This document shows positions 22,968 through 34,931 of a DNA stretch of 64,000 nt, in pieces. Made by a program: the position numbers and the translations under genes. Each line of letters begins with the position of its first letter. Within the stretch, counting starts at the first letter, position 1. Below the pieces are notes generated by a model, which ran no database searches, was not told the DNA's origin, and saw nothing but the letters and a program-made list of their open reading frames with translations. The stretch comes from Smallanthus sonchifolius. Its lineage: Eukaryota; Streptophyta; Magnoliopsida; Asterales; Asteraceae. Location: assembly GCA_023525975.1 (NCBI GenBank), contig CM042018.1, positions 72,981,001-73,045,000 of the forward strand, given 5' to 3'.

Positions 22968-23267
22968 GTCGCTAAGATAAGGCACAGGCGCACATATAGG
23001 ACATGCATGGGATTCTCCTTTTGATTGATGTTTTATTAAATTGTTTGGACTTTCTTTGAATTATGTTTGGTTTAGACTTTTGGACTTTTTGGGCGCGTGT
23101 GTTTTGCGCATTTACTTTCTTTACGCTTCTGCATTAAAACTCTGATTAATATGATATTTTCATTTGAGTGGCATGTAGATTCGTTCAATGTAACTAATGA
23201 CTGAGATCTTGGTTTGTCACTTCCCAAACGGTAAAACTCCGTTAGTGGAATTTGGGGGTGTGACAGA

Positions 23268-23542
23268 TTGGTATCAGAGGCAGGGGCTGGACTGGTGTGC
23301 CAGCGAGGATGCTGTGCTCCATAAGGGGGGTGGATTGTAATATCCCACATCGGTTGAGGGGGAGAACGATACGTTCCTTATAAGGAGGTGGATACCTTCT
23401 CTATCGAGACGCGTTTTTCCTGGGATGAGCAACCCATCAGGGGCAACTCGTCGGGTAAAAACAAAATCGTGAGTTCCGGGATGGGCAACCCATCAGGGGC
23501 AAAGCAGACAATATCTTGGTATGTTTTGCTTTGGCTGTTACA
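23268..23542 (+). mobile_element. TRIM segment fused at the gypsy-3 primer-binding site
   Basis: After the gypsy-3 LTR and TTGGTATCAGAG (23268-23279) the sequence becomes GGTGTGCCAGCGAGGATGCT, then a polypurine tract ATAAGGGGGGTGGAT (23321-23335), then a 207-bp LTR (23336-23542) from TGTAATATCCCACATCGG to GGCTGTTACA. A second primer site (TGGTATCAGAGCC, 23545-23557) and the ordinary chromovirus leader (TTATAGAGAACTAGG) follow. The inner part and LTR look like a common plant TRIM, lacking its 5' LTR. A near-identical direct repeat (GCAACCCATCAGGGGCAA) occurs twice inside the short LTR. Both junctions fall at the shared Met-tRNA primer site. Confidence 0.75.
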
Positions 23543-23663
23543 GATGGTATCAGAGCCATTGGTTATAGAGAACTAGGATTGCATACTAGACTATAACCTC
23601 ACACATTAGTTACATGTCATAAACATTTGGATGTTTGGCACTTATGTATTACGTTATAGGATC

Positions 23664-24422
23664 ATGTCGTCAACCCCCGCACCATCACCTAAGGCACCTA
23701 CCTTATCATCCCCGGAGCCCAAAAGGCGCCGGACTAGTTCTAGTGACAACTCGGTGTAACAGGGTGAAGCTAGTAATGAATGAGCAAGGAACACGACACT
23801 TAATTGGAGTGCATATGCGAAGATGATCCAAAGGTTGATCGAAATGGGAAATGTTCCATCACCCTACTTTGGTTCTACTTCCTCATCCTCTACTTTACCG
23901 AGCTTGCCATGCACCATGGAACAAGCTTTTGCAGCTTTTGTGTTTATCATAACTAAGGAGTTAAAGGAGATGAAGGAGTCCACTGATGAGATACCCGGCC
24001 TTCTAGAATGAGAGCCACAAATGGAAGAAAACAAGGAGCAAATAGAACATCCGACTGCTGAACTACCAGCAACGGATCAGGTCCATAACCTTTTGGTGGA
24101 TCGAGTAACACATTTGGAGACGAGGGTGGACACCTTGGACCAGGATATAGGAGGGACTCTGGAGAGAGTGACTTATCTGGAAGCCCAACTACAAGTAGCA
24201 GACCATGCTGCTGAAGGACTTCTGGAGAGAGTGACCCACTTAGAAGCCCAACTACAAGCAACCCTATTTACAGAAGACATTCCACTTTCGGACGACAAGG
24301 AGGAGCCCTTCGAGGAAGAGCCCTTCGAGGATGAGCCTTTAGAGGAGGAGCCACCCGAGGAGGAACCAGTGGAGATCGACGATGCACAATCACACATTTC
24401 TTCCGATGACGAGGATGCTTGA
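23664..24422 (+). pseudogene. Gypsy-3 leader ORF upstream of gag (ORF0)
   Basis: A single frame of 253 codons from ATG 23664 with three in-frame stops (about 23757, 23781 and 24009). The N-terminus is Ser/Pro-rich with a basic EPKRRRTSSSD motif. The middle is a heptad coiled coil in which VTHLEAQLQ-type segments repeat (RVTHLETRV, RVTYLEAQLQ, RVTHLEAQLQ). The C-terminus is very acidic (EEPFEEEPFEDEPLEEE). No known enzyme domain. Its position between primer site and gag matches the coiled-coil ORFs of gypsy-2, gypsy-4 and X. Confidence 0.6.
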
Positions 24423-24793
24423 TGATCTTTCTATTCTATCTTTCCTTTTCATTCATGCTTCTTTTATGTTATTTCTCTTTTCAAAACTAGATGGGTAAGG
24501 TTGTTCCCATTCAATAAAATCATGAGGAGTTTAATGTTTGAGTTATTTATTTTATAGCCTTACAATTTATTTAAAAATGTTAGATGATGTATATCCTTAC
24601 TCGTACATAAATAATGTTTAATAGGAGATATATTTATCATTGTTTTGTATTCTCGAATGTGAAGAATCATGTCGGGAAGAGGACGTGGAGGTCATGCTGG
24701 TGGCCGAGGTACCATCAACATGACAGCAGCTGAGTTGGCAGCACTAATCAACGATAGTGTGGCAGAGGCTCTCGCAGCAAAGAATGCTGCAGG

Positions 24794-24891
24794 TAAATGC
24801 TTTAACTATTGACTAGTGAGGTCAATTCATCTCTCAAAGCGCCTTTCCTAAGCCTTATAACCTTGAACCTATATTTTGTTTCTAACTCCAG
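24794..24891 (+). other. Candidate intron in gypsy-3 gag
   Basis: GCAG|GTAAATGC to CTAACTCCAG|GCCAGC, 98 nt with a stop in every reading through it. Removal joins MSGRGRGG...AKNAA to GQQNQQP in frame. Gypsy-4 has an intron of 86 nt at the equivalent place. Confidence 0.7.
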
Positions 24892-27050
24892 GCCAGCAGA
24901 ATCAGCAACCAGCCTGCACGTTCAAGACATTTATGGACTGTAAGCCTCACTCCTATAGTGGAGCCGAAGGAGCTGTTGGACTATTCCGGTGGTTCGAAAA
25001 AGTAGAATCGGTGATTACCATGTGCAACTGCCTAGTGGCCAATCAGGTCAAGTTCGCCGCTGGAACTTTGGAGGGCCCGGCTCTCACGTGGTGGAACGTT
25101 CAGGTCCAGATGTTGGGTCTGGCCATGGAAAATGGACTCCCGTGGGAGGAGTTTAAGACGATGATGACGGAGGAGTACTGTCCTCGCGATGAAATTCAGA
25201 AGTTGGAAGGTGAATTTTGGAACCTGAAAATGGTAGGTTCTAAAATTGAGCTGTATACCACTCGCTCCCATGAGCTTGCTACCATGTGTCCACATATGGT
25301 GTCTCCGGACAACAAGAGGATTGAGCTGTATATTGGAGGTCTAGTGCCACAGATTCAAAGTATGGTTACTTCATCCAACCATGCCACCATCCAGCAGACA
25401 ATCAAACTAGCCCACAAGCTAACCAATCAGGCGGTGACTCAAGGGACTTTACCCCCCAGGGGTTCGGTCTCTAAATCCACTGACAATCATAAACGCAAGT
25501 TTGATCACCACTCCAACTCTCACTCCAGCTCCAAAGGACACCAGCCCAACCAACCCTAGCAGCAGCAGCAGTGAAATTTTGAGCATGCCAAGAACTTTAA
25601 CCAGACGACCTCTTCAAGTCAAAATCAGGGTGGTTATATGGGAAAATCTCCTAAGTGTAACAAGTGCAACTTCCATCACTTCGGGGTTTGTGTGACATTT
25701 CAAAGATTTTCGTTGCGAAATTTATCGTGTAAATATTAACATTTTATTTCAAAACATATACACGTATATTTAATCAAATTTATACAAATCGGTGTATTGG
25801 CAAATTTCAATTTAGGAATTTTTAATTTTTAAAAAATATTTGAAGGTTATAAACTATATAAATTATGTTATTAAATTAAATAATTTATATAAATAAATCA
25901 ATGGTTTTCAATTTTATTAACCATTCAAAATGATTGATTTTAAATAAAAACATAAGTTTTATAAAACTTTGTATGCTTAAGTTTTATTTGGTTTTATACA
26001 AATAGGTATTTTATTTTATGGATTTAAACTAATTAGAAATTTATAAATTTTAAAACTAATATAAAATTTTATATAAAAATCTAGATTTAAAAATTTCATA
26101 ACTCATTTAAATAATACAAATAATCTTTTTATAAAAGTTATTTATAATAATAATAATGAAAATAAATTTATAAAATATAAATAGATTTAAAAGAAATTAA
26201 ATTAATTTATTTAATAAAAAGTTTAGGGTTCGTTTTGTAATTAACTAAACTAGAAGGTTTTAAAACTAAAATCGTTTGAGGGGCTGTTTCTGGACAAAAC
26301 AAACTCCAGGGACCATTTTTGCCAAACCTCGATTCGTATTTCCGGTTACCCCCAACAATAGTCCGGCGGTCAAAGGCTTTCTCCGGCGAACACCCCGACA
26401 GGGCTGTTCCCTTCACCTCGACAGCCGAAAGTGGTCTCTCTGGCTTCGTCTCTCCCACGCGAACAAGAGCCCCCGACCAATTTGTCGATTAATCATACGG
26501 AAAGCCTGATTGTGTCTATGGCCGAAAGTCCACGCCTCTAATACAGCCCCGACAGTCAACCTCCACGCCTGCAAGAGGTCTCGACAGATTCGTCTCGTCC
26601 ATACGAGTGTCTGGACATACTCAATTTCGTGTTTTAATATAAGGATCGAGCTCGGCTTTAAATGACCATCTACAGACCTGCACGAGCTCGCCCACCCTCC
26701 TCCACCTGCTCTCACTTCAAATTGAAACCACCATCGTGTTCGTCTCTTCTGTGCGAAGCTATACCGCCCCTACTGACGGCCTAACTCCCTCTGGAACTCG
26801 AGATCACTATCTTGGTATTTTCGGACAAAAAGCTTGCCGACCAGACCCTTCGCGACCAAAGAGGTACCTCAAATCCATTCAATTGCCTTCTGTTACCCTT
26901 TGGCAAACTACCCTAATCCAAATCGCGGCTTAAATCCATCGATTGCCGGGCAAACCAATGTCCTCGGACACGGTTTGCCGGTTGCCGAGGACCAGCGACC
27001 AGTTTTGCTTGTGTGTATATCAATTAAACTACACCCACATAACCAGCGAT

Positions 27051-27128
27051 GGGCAGTAGCCCGGCTGGTTATGCGTGTGTGTGTTTGTATCACAGGTCGC
27101 GGGTTCGATCCGGGTGGCCTACGGCCCA
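27051..27128 (+). other. tRNA-like module in solo LTR Y
   Basis: GGGCAGTAGCCCGGCTGGTTATGCG (split A-box TAGCCCGGCTGG) then GGTCGCGGGTTCGATCC (B-box), with GGGC/GCCC acceptor-like ends (27050 and 27126 regions). The anticodon arm is TG-rich and the T-stem imperfect. A run of T (27149-27156) follows, a possible Pol III stop. Sense to the LTR, about 1.36 kb from its start. Confidence 0.55.
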
Positions 27129-27953
27129 ACCCCATTTTGCTCCTGTTGTGATTTTTTTTATTTTATTTAATTTTCTTAATTTATTTTAATAACATTTTTA
27201 TACACTAAAGACTAAAACGAGTCGGTTTGATCGTTCGTTTATTTTGAAACCGATTAAACAATCTTTTTAATCCATAAACTATTCCATTTTTATAAATCTT
27301 GTAATATCATTTAAATACATTTATATATATAAAATACCTTATATTTTTATAAAACTTGTAATATTATTTAAATACGTTTTTATATATAAAATATCTTATA
27401 TTTCTATAAATCTTGTAATACTTTTATAAACTTATTTAAATACATATTTATATAAAATGTCCTATATTTTTATAACTCTTGTAACATTTTTATAAACTTA
27501 ATAAAATACATTTAATATATAAAATGTCTCATTTTCTTTATATAAACTCTAACAATGTTTTTCTTTTTTAATAAACTTTTTAAAATAAATTTTAATATAC
27601 AAAATATCAACATAACTAGTCAAATAAAGACTTATCTTTTTTATTTATTATTATCGTTTAAATACATTAAACATAATGATTAACTATTTAAGAATGTAAT
27701 ATTTAAACAATATATATATATATATATATATATTTTTAAAAGTTAAAGTTTTACAAAACCATTATCATATTCCTACCACATTTTATACAAATAAATATTA
27801 AGGATATTATTATAAAACATATACTCATTTAAATACGAATACGCACATACATATAAACATACAATAATACCCATTCATCTACATAGGGTTTCATTGTGCT
27901 TAGACTTCAACATAATTATCACCCTCACGCGTGGACAAATACCCGCTTGCAAG

Positions 27954-28380
27954 GTGAGTTACATATCCCCTATTTACATTTTTATACATTTTGGGGTGAA
28001 ACGTAATCTGTGCTTACTTACATACAATTCAACTTGTGTTTACATGTGTAGATTATTGTGCTTTTGTGCTTGATCACTTGTTATGCTATGAATACTTTTA
28101 GGATGGTTTAAATTATGTGTAACCCACATAGTCTTGATTCCATGCCTATCACTTTTAGGGTAGCGGTATGCTATGCCTATCACGTTAAACCTTTATGCTT
28201 ATATACATAATTACATGCTTACAATTGGTATACATATAGTGAATTCTCCACATTATGCCATATCATACCATGTCAAACTATGAATTGTATAAACATTTTT
28301 AACTAAAACTTTTACTTTATTTAAACATATGTAAACTCACCAACTCTCGTAGTTGACACTTGTTTTGGATTACGTTTCAG
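27954..28380 (+). other. Candidate intron in LTR Y with paired ends
   Basis: Donor CAAG|GTGAGTTACAT and acceptor GGATTACGTTTCAG|GTGAAG, 427 nt. ATGTAAACTCACC at 28329-28341 pairs with donor GGTGAGTTACAT (27953-27964) with one bulge; the TTACAT/ATGTAA part differs from other LTRs but still pairs. CCCC/GGGG follows the donor. Confidence 0.55.
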
Positions 28381-28872
28381 GTGAAGATAAGTGATTGTGT
28401 GACTATGTGTTGAAGGTGCTACACCTAAGGCTTTTGGACCTAGTAAAATAATTATGTGTAATATTCTAGAATAGGGTGTTGTAACTTGAATTGTATTTGG
28501 ATATTTAGTATTTAAATCTTATTAATGAATTATGCAACCTTAGTAGATCATGTGCTTATGAACAATCATTTCATTGTCCGCCTCGATGATTCCGCCATCG
28601 GTCGGGGTGTGACAGTTTGCAACCATTGTCAGCGGTGTGGCAAAATAGGTCATGCTGTCAAAGATTGTAGGGGTGAGTTGCAAGCCAAGCAGCATTTTTA
28701 ATAGCCTGGGTCTACAAAGGGTTGTTTCGAGTGTGGGAAAGAGGGACATTTTTGGAAGAATTTTCCTCAGTTAAAGAAGGGAGGTAATGGAAACCATAAC
28801 CCAAATCAGAATAACAACAATGGCAACAACAACGGTAATAACGGAGGGAATGGTGCGAAGGGACGAGCCTTC

Positions 28873-29560
28873 GTGCTAGGATCTGAAGAAGCTCGTTATG
28901 ATCATAATGTGGTCACCGGTAAGTTTCTCTTAAATAATTACTTTGCTTCTGTCCTTTTTGACACTGGTGCTGATAGGAGTTTTATATCTAAGAAACTTAG
29001 TGATATGATAAAAGGAACTCCAACCCTATTAGAAGCCAAGTATATAATAGAGATAGCTGATGGCCAAATAATTGAAGCAACCCACATTCTTAAGGGTTGT
29101 AAGCTTGAGCTAGCTAGTCATATACTCGATATCGACCTTATGCCGGTCACACTTGGTAGTTTTGATGTAATTATCGGCATGGATTGGTTATCTAAAAACC
29201 AAGCTGAAATCATCTATCATGAGAAAATTGTTCGCATTCCTCTCCCGAGTGGAGAAACCCTTTCCGTTCTGGGCGAAAAGGTTGGTGCAGTCATGGGCAT
29301 CATATCCTTTATGAAAGCACAGAAATGCCTTCGAAAAGGGCATATTGCTATTGTGGGTCTCGTTGCTGAGCAGCCATCAGAAGAGAAGAAGATTGATGAA
29401 ATTCCCATCGTTCGTGAATTTCTGGAAGTATTTCCCAAGGATTTGCCTGGTCTGCCACCACACCATCAAGTTGAATTTCAAATCGATCTAGCACCCGGAG
29501 CGGCACCGATCGCTCAGGCACCTTATAGACTAGCATATAGTGAATTGCAAGAACTATCTA
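28873..29560 (+). pseudogene. Gypsy-3 aspartic protease
   Basis: A continuous reading frame from RAFVLGSEEARYDHN with the active site FDTGADRSFI (about 28957) and the hallmark FDVIIGMDWLSKNQAEI (about 29162). The linker EEKKIDEIPIVREFLEVFPK and LPGLPPHHQVEF (29380-29480) leads into RT. The catalytic DTG is present. It would cleave the gag-pol polyprotein; translation is blocked by stops in gag upstream and in pol downstream. Confidence 0.9.
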
Positions 29561-30760
29561 CTCAGTTACAGGAATTATTGGATAAAGGTATCATCCGACT
29601 TAGCTCATCGACATGGGGAGCTCCGGTCCTGTTTGTCAAGAAGAAGGACGTGAATTTCCGTATGTGTATCGACTACCGTGAATTGAATAAAGTCATAATC
29701 AAGAATCGTTATCCTTTGCCTCATATAGATGATCTCTTTGATCAACTCCAAGGATCAATTTTCTATTCCAAGATAGATCTTAGGTCCGGTTACCATCAAT
29801 TGAGAGTCCGAGATGAAGATATCTCTAAGACTGCTTTCAGGACAAGATAAGGCCACTATGAGTTTATGGTCATGCCTTTCGGATTAACCAACGCACCTGC
29901 GGTATTCATGGACCTCATGAACCGTGTGTGTAAACCATACCTTGATCAATTTGTCATCGTTTTCATCGACGACATTCTCATTTATTCGAAGAACAAGGAG
30001 GAGCATGAAGAACATCTACGCCTGATTCTGGAACTACTTAAGCAGGAGCAACTATATGCTAAGTTTTTCAAGTGTGAATTCTGGATCCAGGAAGTTCAAC
30101 TCTTAGGACATGTGGTTAACGAGAAAGGAATACATGTTGATCCATCAAAGATAGAAGCCATCAAGAATTGGGCAGCACCGACAACTCTGACTGAGGTGCG
30201 ACAATTTCTGGGATTGGCTGGATATTACCGTCGATTTATCGAGTAATTCTCTAAGATTGCACAGCCTCTCACTGCTTTAACTCAAAAGGGTAAAGCCTAT
30301 AACTGGGGCGATAACCAGGAGTCAGCGTTTCAACTCCTTAAACAGAAACTTTGCAGTGCACCCATTCTAGCTCTTCTAGAAGGAACGGATGATTTTGTTG
30401 TGTATTGTGACGCATCCATTCAGGGTCTGGGTTGTGTTCTAATGCAACGAGAAAAGGTAATCGCATATGCTTCGCATCAACTAAAGATTCACGAGAAAAA
30501 CTACACCACTCATGATCTAGAGTTGGGAGCTGTAGTTTTCGCACTTAAGATATGGAGACACTACTTGTACGGTAACAAGTGCACTATCTACACCGATTAA
30601 AAGAGTCTTCAACATATATTCGAGCAAAAAGAGCTAAATATGAGACAGCGTCGTTGGGTCGAGCTCTTGAATGATTATGACTGTGCGATCCGGTATCATC
30701 CGGGTAAGGCAAATGTTGTAGATGATGCCCTAAGTCGAAAGGAAACCAAGCCCAAACGAG
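29560..30760 (+). pseudogene. Gypsy-3 reverse transcriptase and RNase H
   Basis: RT: GAPVLFVKKKDVNFRMCIDY, ELNKVIIKNRYPLP, KIDLRSGYHQL, MPFGLTNAPAVFMDL and intact catalytic FIDDILIYSK (about 29966). RNase H: YCDASIQGLGCVLMQREKVI, HDLELGAVVFALKIWRHYLY, RYHPGKANVVDDALSRKE. In-frame stops at 29848, 30244 and 30598 break it; all look like single-base changes and the frame is otherwise kept. Confidence 0.92.
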
Positions 30761-32230
30761 TTCTAGCACTACAGCTTACTATTCACCCCGGATTACATGA
30801 CAAAATCCGTAGTGCTCAACTTGAAGCCTTGAAAGAGGAAAACCTACCGCTGGAAGGTACATGCGGTATGGAAGCACAACTCGAGGTCAAATCTAACGGT
30901 ATTCGCTACTTCGTCGAGCGAATATGGGTTCTAGTATTCGGGAACTTAAGAGAACTAGTCATGGACGAAGCTCATAAATCTCGTTACTCTATTCATCCAG
31001 GTTCCAACAAGATGTATCATGACCTAAAGGTGTTATATTGGTGGCCAAAGATGAAAGTCGATATAGCCCCCTATGTGAGCAAGTGCCTGACATGCGCGAA
31101 GGTCAAAGTTGAATATCAAAAGCCTTCCGGTCTTCTTCAACAACCAGAGATTCCCATGTGGAAGTGGGAACAAATATCCATGGACTTTATCGCAAAATTG
31201 CCACGAACTCCTACCGGATGCCATACCATTTGGGTAATAGTCGATCGTTTAACAAAGTCCGCTCACTTCTTAGCAATCAAAGAAACTGACAAAATGGATA
31301 AGCTTACTCGTATTTACTTGAAATAAGTAGTCTCACGGCACGGGGTGCCAATCTCTATCATTTCGGATCGTGATGCACGATTCACCTCTCGTTTCTAGCA
31401 ATCGTTACATAGAGATTTAGGCACGCGTCTAAATATGAGTACAGCATACCATCCTCAAACTGATGGCCAGACATAGTGTACTATTAAAACTCTGAAGGAT
31501 ATGCTACGAGCTTGTGTGATTGACTTTGGTAACACCTGGGAGTCTCACCTACCATTGGTGGAGTTCTCCTACAACAACAGTTATCACACTAGTATCAAGG
31601 CAGCTCCATTTGAAACATTATATGGATGAAAATGTCGTTCTCCTATTTGTTGGGTCGAGGTTGGGGATAGTTAACTTACAGGTCCTGAACTCGTACTTGA
31701 AACTTCTGAGAAAATCGTTCAAATTAGAAACATTATGGCAGCAACTCGTGATCATCAAAAGAGTTATGCCGATAAGCGTCGTAAACAGCTAAAATTTCAA
31801 GTAGGGGATGTGGTCTTGTTAAAAATCTCACCTTGGAAGGGTTTCATTCGTTTTGGGAAACGAGGCATGCTGAATCCTCGTTATGTTGGACCATTCAAGA
31901 TAGTGAAGAGAATCGGGCCAGTAGCGTATCAACTGGACCTACCTGAAGGACTTAGTGGTGTACACAACGTCTTTCACGTCTCAAACTTGAAGAAATGTCT
32001 GGCAGACGAGTCACTCGCAGTTCCTCTTTAGGAACTACACATTGATGAACAGTTGCGTTTCATCGAAGAACAAGTGGAAATCATGGATAGAGAAGTCAAA
32101 ACATTAAAACGCAGCAAAATCCCTATTGTCAGAGTCTGTTGGAACTCGAAGCGAGGACCGGAATTCACGTGGGAGCGGAGGATCAGATGATGCGCAAGTA
32201 TCCTCATCTATTCAAGCACTCCACGTCAAA
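30760..32230 (+). pseudogene. Gypsy-3 integrase and C-terminal chromovirus domain
   Basis: Zinc-binding region: HKSRYSIHPGSNKMYHDLKV, YWWPKMK, CLTCAKVK. Catalytic core: MDFIAKLPRT, WVIVDRLTKSAHFL, GVPISIISDRDARF. C-terminal: KISPWKGFIRFGKRGMLNPR, YVGPFKIVKRIGPVAYQLDL, VHNVFHVSNLKKCL, then IPIVRVCWNSKRGPEFTWE, typical of the chromovirus tail that can target heterochromatin. Stops at about 31324, 31396, 31474, 31627 and 32029, and one small indel near 32180 before the last residues. Confidence 0.9.
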
Positions 32231-32349
32231 TTCTTAAGGAACTCTTTTAATTTTCGGGAGGAAAATTCATTCAACTATGGGATAATGTGACATCTAGGAA
32301 ATTTTTTTATTTATTTATTCTATTTTAATTTTCTGGACAAAAATTCTTT

Positions 32350-32363
32350 CAACTAGGGGATGA
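32350..32363 (+). promoter_or_regulatory. Polypurine tract of gypsy-3
   Basis: AACTAGGGGATGA lies directly before the 3' LTR start TGTGGCAATCC (32364); it would prime plus-strand synthesis. X has the related ATGAGGATAC at the same place. Confidence 0.7.
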
Positions 32364-33639
32364 TGTGGCAATCCGGACTTTTCATGTTAAGCTAGTTAGC
32401 AATCCAGTTAAACCCTGACTATTCACAAACTTCAGGGACTTGAATTGTCAATTTTCAAACTCAAAACTCAAGGACTATTTGTGTATTTAGCCTAAACCTA
32501 ATTATATTTGACTTTGTAAGGTCAAAATGAATTATCTAAATCTTGTTGACTTTTAAATGTCAAACAATCCATGTTCTAATTCCATCTAAACCGTAGGGAC
32601 TGTTTCTGCCAAATTCTCAAACCCTAGTACTGAAAACCAGAAGGACCAATTCTGCAATTAACCCTAACTTGATTCATGTTTGACCTTCTAAAGTCAAACT
32701 CATAGTTTGGCCCAAATTCAAAATTCGTTGCTATTACTAACTGATATCCATGTTAACGACATTAACGATCTTAATTAATGTCTTAATCATCGGCATTACG
32801 AGCATTTAAACTCAATAATGGGAATTAAAAACGTAACCAACGAACTCAATGCTAAATCGATCGAATACGTTCATATCAGTCACAATTCTTATGAATTGGA
32901 CATCCACGCACTTTAGTCGAGTCCCTCTGAACCTCCTGCGTATTCTAATTTGGCCGGAGTAGCAACTGGAGTCGCCGGAGACTAACCTATAAGTCGTCGG
33001 ACTGAGCCTTGATTGATCGCCATCACTTCTAACTCCATTCTGGTAATTGAAACTTCTTACACCTTCGTTTTTACTCATATACTGAAAGCCCTATGTTACT
33101 TAGAACTTACAACAATGATTTTAACATGAACCCGATTCTAGGGTTCGTCCGATTACGGTTTAATCGAACCCTAACCTAGACACATTTGCAATGCAATTAA
33201 TTCATATCATCTCAAATCGTCGAAGTAATCAAAATCCTATAACTAGGGTTCGTTCATAATCTATTGTAGGGTTTTTGATCTGGAACTAAACCAAAATGAA
33301 ATTAAACCTCATACACAGATTCGAAATGTCCTAATCAGTAAAAGCCCCATGTTTTTATCTAGGTTTAATATCGAATTCAACATATTTGATTTTGGGTTTA
33401 TATTTATGGTTTTCGATCTTAGAATCAGAAATTGAACACCTGCACTTGTCGTTTTTACAATTAATCACTACCTCAGGTTCGAAATACCCCATCTATCAAA
33501 ACCCATATGCACTTGCATTCAATCATGATCGAAATCGATAGGGATTGGGGTGGTTTGATTCGGATCGCGACTAAGGGTAAAGGGGAGGGGGTTTGGTATC
33601 GTTAAAACCATTTCAAAAGCATCCTTGTCGCGAAACCCT

Positions 33640-33708
33640 AGCCAACCGAGATGGTTAAGACTTGTGGCTCTTGTGGGATAGACTCGGGTTCGAATCCCAC
33701 AACCCACG
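33640..33708 (+). other. tRNA-like module in gypsy-3 3' LTR
   Basis: Second copy of the module at 21712-21780: CCGAGATGGTTAAGAC and GGTTCGAATCCC preserved, with a few changes between (CTGTTGTGGG to CTCTTGTGGG, CTCAGG to CTCGGG). Confidence 0.6.
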
Positions 33709-34414
33709 TTTATTTTTCTGAACAATTTTTAAGTTACATTTCTAAATAAAATCATTTTCCATATTATCATATTAATATATTAGTGTGTTTGGAAACCCGG
33801 AAACCACCCGTAGGCTCGGGTTAGGTTTGTAAACCATATTTATTATTAAAAACTCATTTATAAAATAATATTTATATTACTTTTAACCCAAAAATCCAAC
33901 TAAAAATAATATATTTATATATATATATATTATTTTCATCACGTTCATAAACATTTTTGTAGCGTTTCAAAGTTATAAATAATATAATTATTCGTATTAT
34001 TTACACTCGTTACACCCTCGAATAAAAATAATAAATTATTATTTTTGTCACGCAAGATAATTGTTTACGTTACTTCTCTAAACTTAAAAATAATATAATA
34101 AATTATATTATTTTCCTAGACTTCTAGTTAACGACAAAACGCTTGAATATATTTATTATATATTATTTTGTCATTCGTCGTGTAACGTATACATCTTAAT
34201 TACTAATTAAAGAATTCTTATTCCCGTAGACACGTTCGTCTACTCTTAATCATTAGAGCGTTTCTTTAGGACGTTCAACCTTCCGTATTGTCGTCACATA
34301 TTCCCATTGTATCCCCAATTATTATATGTATAATTCTAGGGCATACGTAAGCCGTTGCAGGCTAACACTCGAGGTTCCAATCGTATTCTAGTGTCAACTA
34401 CCTACGCCGTTCAG

Positions 34415-34884
34415 GTGAGTTTTCACGGCCCCTTTAACTGTTTCAAATTGGGGGAGAAAAACATGACACAAACTATTTTAAATTATTGTATTTCATATGT
34501 TATCACTGTTGAGGCTAAGCGTAACACACTATCACTGAAAGTCCTCATCACACATCGAACTGTTAATATGGATCTTAGAGAGGTAATGTTTAGTAGTACT
34601 ACTGGGCTTGACAATTCCCACCCGCGTTAGTCGCGCTAACTCGATTGGAGATCGAACGGGTGAAATGTTAGCCTAATCACATCGCCGGGGTTGATAGACC
34701 CGGCAAGAGGCAAATAAACAAACAGTCAGCTTCGGTTACGAGCGCTTAAGTTAAACATGAATATAGGTTAGCTACCTATTGATACATATTGAGTGATCAA
34801 TAATCTGGTAAACGTTTATTTATATACTGAAACCTGTGAACTCACTAACCTCGTGTTGACATCTTTTCTTGTATGTTTTCTCAG
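34415..34884 (+). other. Candidate intron in gypsy-3 3' LTR
   Basis: Same donor (TTCAG|GTGAGTTTTCAC), acceptor (GTTTTCTCAG|GTCGC) and internal GTGAACTCACT as the 5' LTR copy at 22497-22967. Confidence 0.55.
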
Positions 34885-34931
34885 GTCGCTAAGATAAGGA
34901 ACAGGTGCATATATAGGACATGCATGGGATT

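Larger units (their letters stand above)
20376..23265 (+). mobile_element. Gypsy-3 5' LTR (2,890 bp)
   Basis: TGTGG...GTGTGACA, followed by the primer site. It carries a tRNA-like module (21712-21780), a (TA)n stretch (about 21977-22014), a possible TATA box GTGTATAATTC near 22409 and an LTR intron (22497-22967). The U3 shares phrases such as GGGACTGTTTCT with LTR Y (26280 region). No coding sequence. Confidence 0.9.
25691..28614 (+). mobile_element. Solo LTR Y in gypsy-3 gag (2,924 bp)
   Basis: Starts TGTGACATTTC, ends GGGGTGTGACA, flanked by a perfect GTTTG duplication (25686-25690 and 28615-28619). Removing it and one duplication restores a zinc-knuckle reading (FGVCNHCQRC). It is plus-oriented, with a tRNA-like module (about 27051-27128), AT-rich U3, a TATA-like ACATATAAACA near 27850, and an LTR intron (27954-28380). 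Scattered open stretches inside have no coding character. Confidence 0.93.
24669..28860 (+). pseudogene. Gypsy-3 gag with intron, interrupted by solo LTR Y
   Basis: Exon 1 starts ATG 24669 (MSGRGRGGHAGGRG) and reaches 24793; an intron 24794-24891 joins it in frame to AGQQNQQPACTFKTF. The capsid domain has AEGAVGLFRWFEKVESV, LTWWNVQVQMLGL, FKTMMTEEYCPRDEIQKLE and IGGLVPQIQSMVTSSN (24900-25420). Zinc-knuckle motifs lie on both sides of LTR Y: CNKCNFHHFGV, CQRCGKIGHAVKDC and CFECGKEGHFWKNF, the last with Phe for Cys. Stops occur near 25557 and 28702. Gag forms the particle and binds the RNA; this copy is inactive. Confidence 0.9.
32364..34931 (+). mobile_element. Gypsy-3 3' LTR, first part
   Basis: Matches the 5' LTR from its start, with small differences (for example a deletion near 33215 relative to 21230 and a shorter TA run). 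It contains a tRNA-like module (33640-33708) and the LTR intron (34415-34884). The Sirevirus inserts after GGATT at 34931; the LTR resumes at 48486. Confidence 0.9.

Noticed and set aside
24173..24397. Ser/Gly-rich minus-strand ORF
   Set aside because: It is the antisense of the acidic Glu-rich tail of the gypsy-3 leader ORF.
26276..27151. Several overlapping ORFs suggesting a captured gene in LTR Y
   Set aside because: They overlap on both strands, match no domain and lie within a solo LTR with clear ends.
31520..31792. Alternative-frame ORF in gypsy-3 integrase
   Set aside because: Integrase motifs and the upstream and downstream frame show that the other frame is the coding one.
33519..33725. 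Minus-strand ORF with CGIRTRVYPTRATSLNHLG
   Set aside because: Such peptides are typical spurious translations of tRNA-like sequence; it overlaps the tRNA-like module.
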